This document shows, in pieces, positions 23,610-30,693 of a stretch of DNA of 44,638 nucleotides (position 1 is its first letter; every line of letters begins with the position of its first letter). The notes beneath the pieces are model-generated. The model saw nothing but the letters and a program-made list of their open reading frames with translations. It searched no databases and was not told the origin of the DNA. Origin of the DNA: a bacterium D16-36. GTDB taxonomy: Bacteria; Bacillota; Clostridia; Lachnospirales; Lachnospiraceae. Location: the NCBI GenBank assembly GCA_003611745.1, contig RAYF01000013.1:1-44638 (forward strand), given 5' to 3'. Made by a program: the position numbers and the translations under genes.

Positions 23610-24722
23610 TCACAGGGCCATAATAACTTCCCTTGCCACAGCTTCCTCTATCGCCACAGCAAAGACACCGTCCTCAAACTCCACAACATCCCCGATACCC
23701 TTCTGCAGCACAAAGCGCAGTTTTCCATTCCTGACCTTTTTATCTGTGTAGAGCTTTTGTACCAGCTCCTCCCTGTCAATATAATCCGGAATCTCCACCG
23801 AAAGCCCTGCCTTTTTGTACAGTGCCGTCACCTCCTCTGCCTCCTCAGGCGTCATGTATCCCAGCTTATTTGACAGCCTTACCTGCGCCGCCATTCCAAT
23901 GGCAAGCGCTTCTCCGTGAAGCAGGCGGTAACCGCTTACTGTCTCAACTGCGCGCCCCACAGTATGGCCAAGATTTAAAATCTCCCTAAGGCCGCTCTCC
24001 CTCTCATCCTTCTCCACGACATGGTACTTAATCCTGCAGTTTGTCTCTGCCACATGCTCACACGCCTCGCGGTCAAACTGCAAGATTTTTTCCATATTCT
24101 CCCTGAGATAATCAAAAAACTGCCGATCAGCCATACAGGCATGTTTAATCGTCTCCGCCATTCCGCTTGCAAGCTCCCTTTTGGGCAGAGTTTTCCATGC
24201 AGCAATATCAAGATAAACCTTCTTTGGCTGGTAAAACAGCCCGATTAAGTTCGTGGCAAGAGGGGTATCTACCGCAGTCTTCCCCCCCACGGATGCATCC
24301 GCAGCCGCCAGAAGTGTTGTTGCGTAATTAATAAATGGGACGCCGCGCCCAAAGGTCCCTGCAAGAAAACCTGACAAATCCGTAACTACTCCTCCCCCCA
24401 CAGCGATTACAAAGCAGTCCCTACGGTAGCCTCTGGCAAGCATGGCATCCTCTATCATCTCCTTTGTCTGCCTCGTCTTGCTCTTCTCCCCCGCCTCAAA
24501 GACAAACAGCTCTGCATGATACCCTTCATCATTTAGCAATTTACAGATACCCTCCGCATACAAATCTTTCACTGTGCTGTCTGTAATCACGGCAATTTTT
24601 TGGAGATTGCCCATCAAACCATTCCTAAGGTCCTCTGCCAGCTTTTCCTGCAGGCCGAATCCCGTCTCAATCTCATAACTGTCATCCACTACCTTTTTCA
24701 AAGTTACGCCAAACGTACCCAT
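23610..24722 (-). CDS. aroB: 3-dehydroquinate synthase
   Basis: A 370-residue enzyme of the shikimate pathway that converts DAHP to 3-dehydroquinate using NAD and a divalent metal. Seen are the glycine-rich AVGGGVVTDLSGFLAG stretch, the TTLLAAADASVGGKTAVD block, the SGMAETIKHACM helix, and metal ligands in NLGHTVGRAVE and LLHGEALAIGM. Length matches the family. RBS GAGGTGG lies upstream of ATG 24722. It lies downstream of the serpin gene but is separated by a strong hairpin, so it probably has its own promoter. The other aromatic genes are not in the window. Confidence 0.95.
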   Translation of the reverse strand: MGTFGVTLKKVVDDSYEIETGFGLQEKLAEDLRNGLMGNLQKIAVITDSTVKDLYAEGICKLLNDEGYHAELFVFEAGEKSKTRQTKEMIEDAMLARGYRRDCFVIAVGGGVVTDLSGFLAGTFGRGVPFINYATTLLAAADASVGGKTAVDTPLATNLIGLFYQPKKVYLDIAAWKTLPKRELASGMAETIKHACMADRQFFDYLRENMEKILQFDREACEHVAETNCRIKYHVVEKDERESGLREILNLGHTVGRAVETVSGYRLLHGEALAIGMAAQVRLSNKLGYMTPEEAEEVTALYKKAGLSVEIPDYIDREELVQKLYTDKKVRNGKLRFVLQKGIGDVVEFEDGVFAVAIEEAVAREVIMAL

Positions 24723-24806
24723 TCATCCACCTCATTTCTCTATATTTCTGCCAAAAAGAGCGCCCCTCCCACGTCTGCGCCCTGGCAATCTACCGTACCA
24801 CGCAAA

Positions 24807-24843
24807 GGCAGCCGGTATAATCACGGAAATTATACCGGCTGCC
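24807..24843. terminator. Strong hairpin after the serpin gene
   Basis: A perfect 15-bp stem (24807-24821 and 24829-24843, GGCAGCCGGTATAAT and its complement) with a 7-base loop. There is no long T-run on the minus strand side, so termination may need help, but the stem separates the serpin from aroB. Confidence 0.6.
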
Positions 24844-24904
24844 CTAAATTTTTGTTAATCCCAAACCAAATACAGCTTATGCCATAAAACTGTTAACAGA
24901 TAAA

Positions 24905-26443
24905 TCATTTTCCAGCTACCGTATTAACAGCTCCCATAAATACCGGAATTCCCGTTTCCGTATCTATAATCGCATATAAAAACGGTCTGGTCAAGGACAC
25001 ATTAACTTCTTTCTCAGTAACTGCCGCCGCTGCCTCCATAATCACTGCCGTAACTGCAGCTGCCTTTGTGCCGTTGCGGTCTAATTCAATATGTGTCTTA
25101 TGCAGTACCTCATCAATATGCAAATCCCCTGTATCTGTCACCGCCATATTACTAAAATCTGCTTCCCCCATAAATACCTTGCGGATTCCCATCTTCTCCA
25201 GCGTCTCCCTCAGGCATGAAGAATAGTCATAAGAAAACTCCGGCATCTTTGTATTGACACGGTAATTATACTTTCTGTTCTGATACAATGACAAAAGCTT
25301 CTCCCCGTCTAACTGCTGTAAATAATCTGATACGGAAACCCCTTTATTGGGAAGGATAGCCATAAATGCATATCTGTTTCCTTCATAGTCTTTAATAAAT
25401 CCCTTAGCCTTGTCATCGCAGATATACTCCCTCTCCGATCCGACTAACATTGTCGCCTTTTCCTTCACCCCGGCTGCATTCGTAAAATCCTGATTTTCCA
25501 TAATATCATCATCCTGATACTGCAGTTTCCATTTTCCCTCAAAAGCAATTGCGTTAATCAGGTAAGCGACAGCGTCATCCGAAATTTCATCAATCAACTT
25601 ATCAATCATGTTATTCGTATGATTCTTTACCCAGCCATTGATGTCCTGCACCGTTTTGCTGTCGAATGCTGCCAGAAAAGACTCCGCATCATAATACTTT
25701 TTGTTTAACGCCAGAAAATTCTCTTTCATTTGAATCCGTTCTGCATTATCCCGGATCCAGATAGAATCTGCAATACTAAATTTCACTTTATCAGAACCTG
25801 TAAGCTTCTGGTTAAACTCTGACATATTTTTGTTAAATTCATCCAGTGACATATTCCCACATAACACAGACTGCATCTCTGATAACGTATCCCCTGCTGC
25901 GCCATTTGCTGTCATTGCCAGCGCACAGAGCACTGATTCCGGTGAAACTAATACATTCTCCCCTTTTTTCAAAGCTTCAGCAGCATTGTTCTGGAGCAGT
26001 TTTACTGAAAAATCAGCATTCTGCCGCACAAACGGGCTTGCCTTTACTTCCTGTTTCTGTGTCTCCTCCTGTTCCGGCTTGGAACTGCCATCTGTTACCT
26101 TTACAGCACACTGATATTTTTTAATTGAAAGCTTCTTTAAAGATTTTGACTTGATAAATCTTACAGTTACTTTGATTTTACAGCTCCCCTTTTTCTTGGC
26201 AGTAACCGTTCCATTTTTACTTACCTTAGCAATTTTCGTATTGCTGCTCTCAAATAGCGATGACGATATATTTTTACCGCTTACCTTAATTTTCCCGGTA
26301 TCTCCTGCCCTAAGCTCTAACTTTTTTGTTACTGTCGGCACATTGGCAGCTGATGTGATAGCAGGCACACCGCTGATAAGCAGCGCTGCCAGCAAAACTC
26401 CCGCTGCTGTCCTTCGTATTAATTTTCCGCATCTTTTCTCCAT
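24905..26443 (-). CDS. Secreted serpin with N-terminal Ig-like domain
   Basis: A 512-residue protease inhibitor. ATG 26443 has GGGGGAGGA 6 bases upstream. Residues 1-32 are a signal peptide; about 35-120 form a BIG2-like Ig domain; about 140-512 are a serpin fold. The serpin hallmarks are the hinge NGTKAAAVTAV (457-467), the Ala-rich reactive loop that follows (AAAAVT at 471-476) and the C-terminal RPFLYAII. Small residues in the hinge are those of inhibitory serpins, which trap serine proteases as covalent complexes. Counting from the hinge, P1 would be Ala472; counting back from the RPF motif gives Thr476. Either suggests elastase-like targets. It probably acts at the cell surface or outside the cell. 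Confidence 0.92.
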   Translation of the reverse strand: MEKRCGKLIRRTAAGVLLAALLISGVPAITSAANVPTVTKKLELRAGDTGKIKVSGKNISSSLFESSNTKIAKVSKNGTVTAKKKGSCKIKVTVRFIKSKSLKKLSIKKYQCAVKVTDGSSKPEQEETQKQEVKASPFVRQNADFSVKLLQNNAAEALKKGENVLVSPESVLCALAMTANGAAGDTLSEMQSVLCGNMSLDEFNKNMSEFNQKLTGSDKVKFSIADSIWIRDNAERIQMKENFLALNKKYYDAESFLAAFDSKTVQDINGWVKNHTNNMIDKLIDEISDDAVAYLINAIAFEGKWKLQYQDDDIMENQDFTNAAGVKEKATMLVGSEREYICDDKAKGFIKDYEGNRYAFMAILPNKGVSVSDYLQQLDGEKLLSLYQNRKYNYRVNTKMPEFSYDYSSCLRETLEKMGIRKVFMGEADFSNMAVTDTGDLHIDEVLHKTHIELDRNGTKAAAVTAVIMEAAAAVTEKEVNVSLTRPFLYAIIDTETGIPVFMGAVNTVAGK

Positions 26444-26643
26444 AAAAATCCTCCCCCTGCCGCCCCCGGCGGCCCATATAGATAGTATAACGAACAAGTT
26501 CCTCTATCTATATTACACCATATTTCCCTCTTAAGGTTGCATATAATCTGCAAAATTTTCCTGCATAATATTTTTTGAACCGCACATAATATAAATACCA
26601 CTATATTATTTTGAACCGCCAAAGGCGGCATGGGAGGATTTCT

Positions 26644-26829
26644 ATGGATTTAGACAAAATCGTATGCAACTGCCAGAGTGTGACAAACGGTATGATTAAA
26701 GATGCAGTTGATGCAGGAGCCAGTACATTAGAAGAAGTGCAGGACGCCACCGGCGCTGGTACAGTCTGCGGTGCCTGTATTGAAAATATCGAACACCTAA
26801 TTGAACAGTTTGTAAATGAGAGAGATTAA
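26644..26829 (+). CDS. BFD-like [2Fe-2S]-binding protein
   Basis: A 61-residue protein with the BFD-type motif: C8-N-C10 near the start, then C42-G-A-C45. Such domains bind one 2Fe-2S cluster and occur as bacterioferritin-associated ferredoxin or as small electron-transfer partners. GGGAGGA lies 5 bases before ATG 26644. It is transcribed divergently from the serpin and followed by a strong terminator. The nearby feo genes make an iron-related role plausible, but it is not in their operon. Confidence 0.88.
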   Translation: MDLDKIVCNCQSVTNGMIKDAVDAGASTLEEVQDATGAGTVCGACIENIEHLIEQFVNERD

Positions 26830-26865
26830 AAATATGCCTCTGCGTGTTCGCAGAGGCATATTTTT
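26828..26865 (+). terminator. Terminator after the BFD-like gene
   Basis: A 12-bp perfect stem (TATGCCTCTGCG and complement) with loop TGTT, flanked by AAAAA and TTTTT; it can work in both directions. Confidence 0.92.
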
Positions 26866-26870
26866 ATAGG

Positions 26871-27060
26871 ATTAGGAAAGTTCTCGGTATGTGGTGGTGC
26901 ACCAACAATAAATGCAAAGAACTTTAGTTCTTTCGCATTTTTGCTAGGGCACAAGCGAAGTCTGTGCCCTTTTTTATGCACAGGAGCGCATAAGGAAACT
27001 TGTTGCTTACGCAATATGCGCCCCACGCGAGCGGGTAGGGAAGAAAATCCCCTCTACCCG
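26871..27060. repeat. Multi-hairpin intergenic repeat, complete copy
   Basis: About 190 bp. The first 98 bp recur almost unchanged at 44541-44638, where the second copy is cut by the window edge. The element is a chain of stems: AAATGCAAAGAACT with its complement (26910-26940, one bulge), AGGGCACA/TGTGCCCT followed by T-run (26946-26975), GCGCATA/TATGCGC with an inner TTGC/GCAA hairpin (26986-27021), and CGGGTAG/CTACCCG (27032-27060). A separate palindrome GGTGCACC lies near the start. There is no protein-coding potential. It could be a structured RNA, a REP-like element or a small mobile element; no terminal repeats like those of the 42654 element were seen. Confidence 0.75.
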
Positions 27061-27067
27061 ATACCGG

Positions 27068-27229
27068 TTATTCTTTTTCTGCCTTTTCACAGCAGTTGCA
27101 TTTACCTGTACACTTTCCAGAAGCAGGACACCCTATACAGGCAGCGCCGCCCTTTTTCGCTTTATATAAATAATAAACACCATACCCTATGATACAGGCA
27201 AGGATAACAATAATTATAACATTCTCCAC
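27068..27229 (-). CDS. FeoB-associated Cys-rich membrane protein
   Basis: A 53-residue protein with one membrane segment (about 3-23) and a Cys-rich tail (C31, C34, C40, C44, C46, C47). It starts 36 bp after the feoB stop. The start is GTG at 27229, preceded by AAAGGGGGA at 6 bases; the TTG seven codons earlier lies upstream of that site. Small proteins of this kind follow feoB in many Clostridia and may take the place of FeoC or bind metal near the transporter. Confidence 0.85.
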   Translation of the reverse strand: MENVIIIVILACIIGYGVYYLYKAKKGGAACIGCPASGKCTGKCNCCEKAEKE

Positions 27230-27265
27230 AACAAATCCCCCTTTGGACAAGTTTTGCCAGACCCT

Positions 27266-29266
27266 TTACCGTGCCAAAGCATATTCTGTCTTCAATTTCC
27301 TGTTTGCATTGTTAATCAGCATAACGACAACAACAACGATGGCTGCCACTGCCAATAATCCGCCTATCGCGGCACCTGCATTCAGCGCAGCCGGTGCAGT
27401 AATTAACGTGCCAATCGTATATACCAGATACGAAACTGTATAACCTACCCCAAGCTGCAGGGCAATGCCGCCCCACACCCATTTCGCACTCTTCATCTCG
27501 GAATTCATAGCCCCAATCGCTGCAAAGCACGGAGGTGTATACAAGTTAAACATCAAATAGGCAAGGGCAGCAACTTTTGTAATCGCCATAACGCCTGCCA
27601 CCTCTGCACCTGCCCCCTCCATCAGGGCCAGTTCTTCCGTATCAATCAGATTCTCCAGCCCCACGAAGCAAACCGCAAGAGTACCCACTACATTTTCTTT
27701 TGCAATAAAACCGGTAACGGCTGCCGCTGCTAACTGCCAGCTTAAAACACCAACAATAGGCACGAGCAAATAAGCAAACGGGCTGGCAATCGTTGCCAGA
27801 ATAGAATCATCCGCTGCCTCTGCAACCTGAAATTTCCAGTTAAAGGTCTGCATAATCTGGACAGCCGTATTGCAAAGAAGGATAATCGTAGCCGCCTTAA
27901 TAATATAGGCTTTGCCGCGGCTGCACATGGACTTGAATGCCCCCAGAAAAGAAGGTATTTTATATTCCGGCAGCTCAATAATAAAGAACGATTTTCTTAT
28001 CTTATAACCAACGATTTTATTGACCAGCAGTGCCCCAAGAAAAATCAAAACAATCCCGGTAAGATACATCAGCGCACTGACCCAGCCTGCATTGTCAAAG
28101 AAAGCGCCTGCAAAAAGAGCGATTACCGGAATCTTTGCACCGCAAGGCATAAACGGAGAAAGCATCGCTGTAGCCCTGCGCTCACGCTCGTTGCGGATGG
28201 TACGGCTTGCCATAATGCCGGGAACCGCACAGCCTATTGTAATTACAAAAGGAATCACCGATTTTCCGGACAAGCCTACCTTCTTAAAAATCGGATCTAA
28301 AACAACCGCAACACGGGACATATATCCACAGTCTTCCAAAAGGGCAATCAGGAAATACATAACCATAACCAACGGCAGGAATCCGATTACAGCAATCACC
28401 CCGCCAATCACACCGTCAACCAGCAATGCCGACAGCAGCGGAGAAGCATTCTCAAACTGATCGCCTACAAAACCTTGAAAACTTTCCAGCCATGCCACTA
28501 AAGTGTCCGCAATATAAGGCCCCACCCACGCTTGGGAAATCTGAAACACTAAAAACATAACTACTGCAAAAATTGGGATTCCCAGCCACTTGTTTGTCAA
28601 TACAGCATCAATCTTATCACCGGTGTTTTTGTCTTTCGTCAAAACTTTCCGGCTTTCCACCTCTTTTACAATAGCATTGACAAAGTCAAAACGCTTACGG
28701 TCAGCAGTTTCCACTTCCTCTTTATCGGTCAGGTCTATATCCCCCTGAGTATATGGTGCTCTTTGAAATCCGCCTGCCGCTTCTATAGCAGCATCTATCA
28801 CTGCCTTTAAACCCTCTGCCGCCGTTGAAACCGTATTTACAACTGGGCAGCCAAGCTTTTCAGATAAAGCCCCTGTATCAATCTTTGTTTCCTTCTTCTC
28901 ATTGATATCGCTCTTGTTCAAAGCCACTACCACAGGAATTCCCAGTTCTAACAACTGTGTCGTAAAAAACAGGCTCCTGCTTAGGTTCGTTCCATCCACA
29001 ATATTAATAATCACATCAGGGTTTTCTTTCTTTACATACGAGCTGGTAATGCTCTCCTCACTGGTAAACGGTGACATGGAATAAGCTCCCGGAAGGTCAA
29101 CCGCAACCAATCCCTCCCCACCTGCATAATATGTTTTTTTAATGGGATGCTCCTTTTTGTCAACGGTAACACCCGCCCAGTTCCCAACCTTTTCATTTCG
29201 TCCGGTCAGAGCATTATACATCGTCGTCTTACCAGAGTTTGGATTGCCTGTCAAAGCAATTCTCAT
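27266..29266 (-). CDS. feoB: Ferrous iron transporter FeoB
   Basis: A 666-residue membrane protein that imports Fe(II). The N-terminal G domain has GNPNSGKTT (7-15, G1), DLPGAY (G3) and NKSD (G4), followed by a helical guanine-nucleotide-dissociation-type segment, then two Gate-type membrane regions with the conserved GCAVPGIMASR and CAVPG-like turns, and about eight to ten membrane segments. It lies between feoA upstream (213 bp away) and the small Cys-rich protein downstream. The inverted repeat at 29361-29400 lies upstream and may control it. Length is typical for the short FeoB form without a long C-terminal extension. Confidence 0.95.
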   Translation of the reverse strand: MRIALTGNPNSGKTTMYNALTGRNEKVGNWAGVTVDKKEHPIKKTYYAGGEGLVAVDLPGAYSMSPFTSEESITSSYVKKENPDVIINIVDGTNLSRSLFFTTQLLELGIPVVVALNKSDINEKKETKIDTGALSEKLGCPVVNTVSTAAEGLKAVIDAAIEAAGGFQRAPYTQGDIDLTDKEEVETADRKRFDFVNAIVKEVESRKVLTKDKNTGDKIDAVLTNKWLGIPIFAVVMFLVFQISQAWVGPYIADTLVAWLESFQGFVGDQFENASPLLSALLVDGVIGGVIAVIGFLPLVMVMYFLIALLEDCGYMSRVAVVLDPIFKKVGLSGKSVIPFVITIGCAVPGIMASRTIRNERERRATAMLSPFMPCGAKIPVIALFAGAFFDNAGWVSALMYLTGIVLIFLGALLVNKIVGYKIRKSFFIIELPEYKIPSFLGAFKSMCSRGKAYIIKAATIILLCNTAVQIMQTFNWKFQVAEAADDSILATIASPFAYLLVPIVGVLSWQLAAAAVTGFIAKENVVGTLAVCFVGLENLIDTEELALMEGAGAEVAGVMAITKVAALAYLMFNLYTPPCFAAIGAMNSEMKSAKWVWGGIALQLGVGYTVSYLVYTIGTLITAPAALNAGAAIGGLLAVAAIVVVVVMLINNANRKLKTEYALAR

Positions 29267-29360
29267 AGAAATCTCCTCCTTACTTCATATTATAATTTAT
29301 ACTAATCCTTGCGGAAAAGTTACCAACTTGCCTTTCGCTGCGGCGGCAGAGAATTAGAAT

Positions 29361-29400
29361 TTACTAATCATGACATTATGTACAAAACAATGATTAGTAA
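29361..29400. promoter_or_regulatory. Inverted repeat upstream of feoB
   Basis: Two perfect 11-base arms, TTACTAATCAT (29361-29371) and its complement (29390-29400), flank 18 bp. Next to it on the right, TTAGTAACAACTAA is a 14-bp palindrome. Such sites fit an iron-dependent repressor (Fur or DtxR/MntR-like), but the sequence differs from the feoA operator. Confidence 0.45.
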
Positions 29401-29479
29401 CAACTAACCATTGGGCAAAAATTAATCTGCAGACCCCGCCGTATTAGCCTTTAGAATGCAGCCCCTCCACCGGGCGGCA

Positions 29480-29692
29480 TTATACACTGATGGCCGCAGC
29501 TAACTGATGGTCGATATTATACCTTCCATCTTTAATAGAAATAACACATCCGCCTTTTAGATGGGAAACCACTGTAATTGCTTCCCCGCTATAGCAGCCA
29601 AGAGAAAACAAAAAAGCTGTTAATTCCTCATCATCCGTTTCAACCTGCCTGATAATGTATTCATTTCCTTCTACTGCATCATTTAAAGTCAT
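29480..29692 (-). CDS. feoA: Ferrous iron transport protein A
   Basis: A 70-residue SH3-like protein that assists FeoB. The start MTLNDAVEGNEYII is typical; ATG 29692 is 12 bases after AAGGA, while an in-frame ATG 12 bases further upstream lies right against it. The protein includes LFSLGCYSGE and GGCVISIKDGRY. The promoter with two palindromic operators lies just upstream. The 213 bp to feoB contain no gene; they carry the inverted repeat noted at 29361-29400. Confidence 0.88.
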   Translation of the reverse strand: MTLNDAVEGNEYIIRQVETDDEELTAFLFSLGCYSGEAITVVSHLKGGCVISIKDGRYNIDHQLAAAISV

Positions 29693-29757
29693 AGGTATCA
29701 CCATTCCTTTTTTATAAATTCTGCAAAATGCCTCCAAATATGAACGGGCAATTAAGC

Positions 29758-29820
29758 AACTACACGTAGTTAGCATTTCCTAACTACGTGTAGTTTACCC
29801 TTTCCAATTCCATTTGTCAA
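29758..29820 (-). promoter_or_regulatory. feoA promoter overlapped by two palindromic operators
   Basis: On the minus strand TTGACA (29820-29815) and TAAACT (29797-29792) are 17 bp apart. Two 14-bp dyads of the form AACTAC-N2-GTAGTT lie at 29782-29795 (on the -10) and 29758-29771, and the whole region 29758-29795 is itself a perfect 16-base-arm inverted repeat around CATTTC. Position and symmetry suggest repression by an iron-sensing dimeric regulator of Fur or DtxR type; which one is not known. Confidence 0.7.
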
Positions 29821-29967
29821 GTGCTTTTTTACTTCTGGCAAAAACCATGCCAAAAATCCTCGACCACTAGTGTAAGTTCGAAAAGTAACTATATTATACA
29901 GAATAGCTAAATATTTTAAATTCTTTTGACAATAAGTGCCAAAAATGGGAAAAATAGAAATAAACTC

Positions 29968-29996
29968 TTACGAACAATATCATTTTGCGTTATAAT
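29968..29996 (+). promoter_or_regulatory. Promoter of the CarD-family gene
   Basis: TATAAT (29991-29996) has TTACGA (29968-29973) 17 bp upstream. An isolated TTGACA at 29926-29931 has no good -10. Apart from this and the feoA promoter, nothing is seen in 29821-30043. Confidence 0.45.
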
Positions 29997-30043
29997 AAGA
30001 ATAGGCTTATAAGCGCAAAAATGCGGCGGAAAGGAGGTGCAGC

Positions 30044-30562
30044 ATGTTTCGAAAAGGAGAGTTTGTAGTTTACGGCAACAGCGGTGTATGTGAAGTGATT
30101 GACATCGGCACAATGGATATGTCCGGGGCAGCAAGGGGAAAGCAGTACTATACACTGCTTCCGCTATATTCCAATGGGAGCAGGATTTACACTCCAGTAG
30201 ATAATGAAAAAATTGCCATGAGGCATGTACTGTCAAAAGAAGAGGCATTAGCTTTTGTAGAACAGATTCCAGAAATCGAACCGCTCCGTGTTGGCGACGA
30301 AAAGAAAAGAGAGGAAATCTACAGCCAGAGAATGAAGACCTGCAACTATATTGAGTGGACAAAGATTATTAAAACGTTGTATCTGCGCCGTCAATCCCGT
30401 CTAGAAGGCGGAAAAAAGCTTGCTTCCGTAGATGAAAGATACCTGAAGATGGCGGAGGACAGCCTATATGGAGAACTAGCTGTTGCTCTGGATATTGAAA
30501 AAGGCGATGTCGAGAAGTTTATCACCAGCCACATCGAGGATAAAGAAGAAGTACCTGTATAA
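30044..30562 (+). CDS. CarD family transcriptional regulator
   Basis: A 172-residue protein with the CarD/CdnL/TRCF domain at the N-terminus (RKGEFVVYGNSGVCEVIDIG, then YYTLLPLYSNGSRIYTPVDN) and a helical C-terminal half (about 75-165) that contacts DNA in this family. CarD proteins bind RNA polymerase beta and stabilise open promoter complexes. A strong RBS (AAAGGAGGTG) lies before ATG 30044. It is monocistronic, between a promoter and a terminator, with divergent feoA. Confidence 0.93.
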   Translation: MFRKGEFVVYGNSGVCEVIDIGTMDMSGAARGKQYYTLLPLYSNGSRIYTPVDNEKIAMRHVLSKEEALAFVEQIPEIEPLRVGDEKKREEIYSQRMKTCNYIEWTKIIKTLYLRRQSRLEGGKKLASVDERYLKMAEDSLYGELAVALDIEKGDVEKFITSHIEDKEEVPV

Positions 30563-30581
30563 CCGAAAAAACATTTTTCAA

Positions 30582-30619
30582 CCCCGATTCTGCTGCTTTG
30601 GCAGAACCGGGGATTTTTT
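30582..30619 (+). terminator. Terminator after the CarD-family gene
   Basis: Stem CCCCGATTCTGC / GCAGAACCGGGG (one mismatch), followed by ATTTTTTC. Confidence 0.85.
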
Positions 30620-30631
30620 CTGTCCAAAACA

Positions 30632-30656
30632 GAGGCTGGCCCGACGGACCAGCCTC
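30632..30656 (-). terminator. Terminator after the GH43 gene
   Basis: Perfect 8-bp stem GAGGCTGG / CCAGCCTC with a 9-base loop. In the minus direction it is followed by TGTTTT. Confidence 0.7.
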
Positions 30657-30693
30657 AAAAGCAGAACAAAATAAACTATTTTATTTTATATAT

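Noticed and set aside
29926-29931. TTGACA as the -35 of the CarD-family gene
   Set aside because: No acceptable -10 at 16-18 bp; the TATAAT at 29991 has its own upstream TTACGA at 17 bp.
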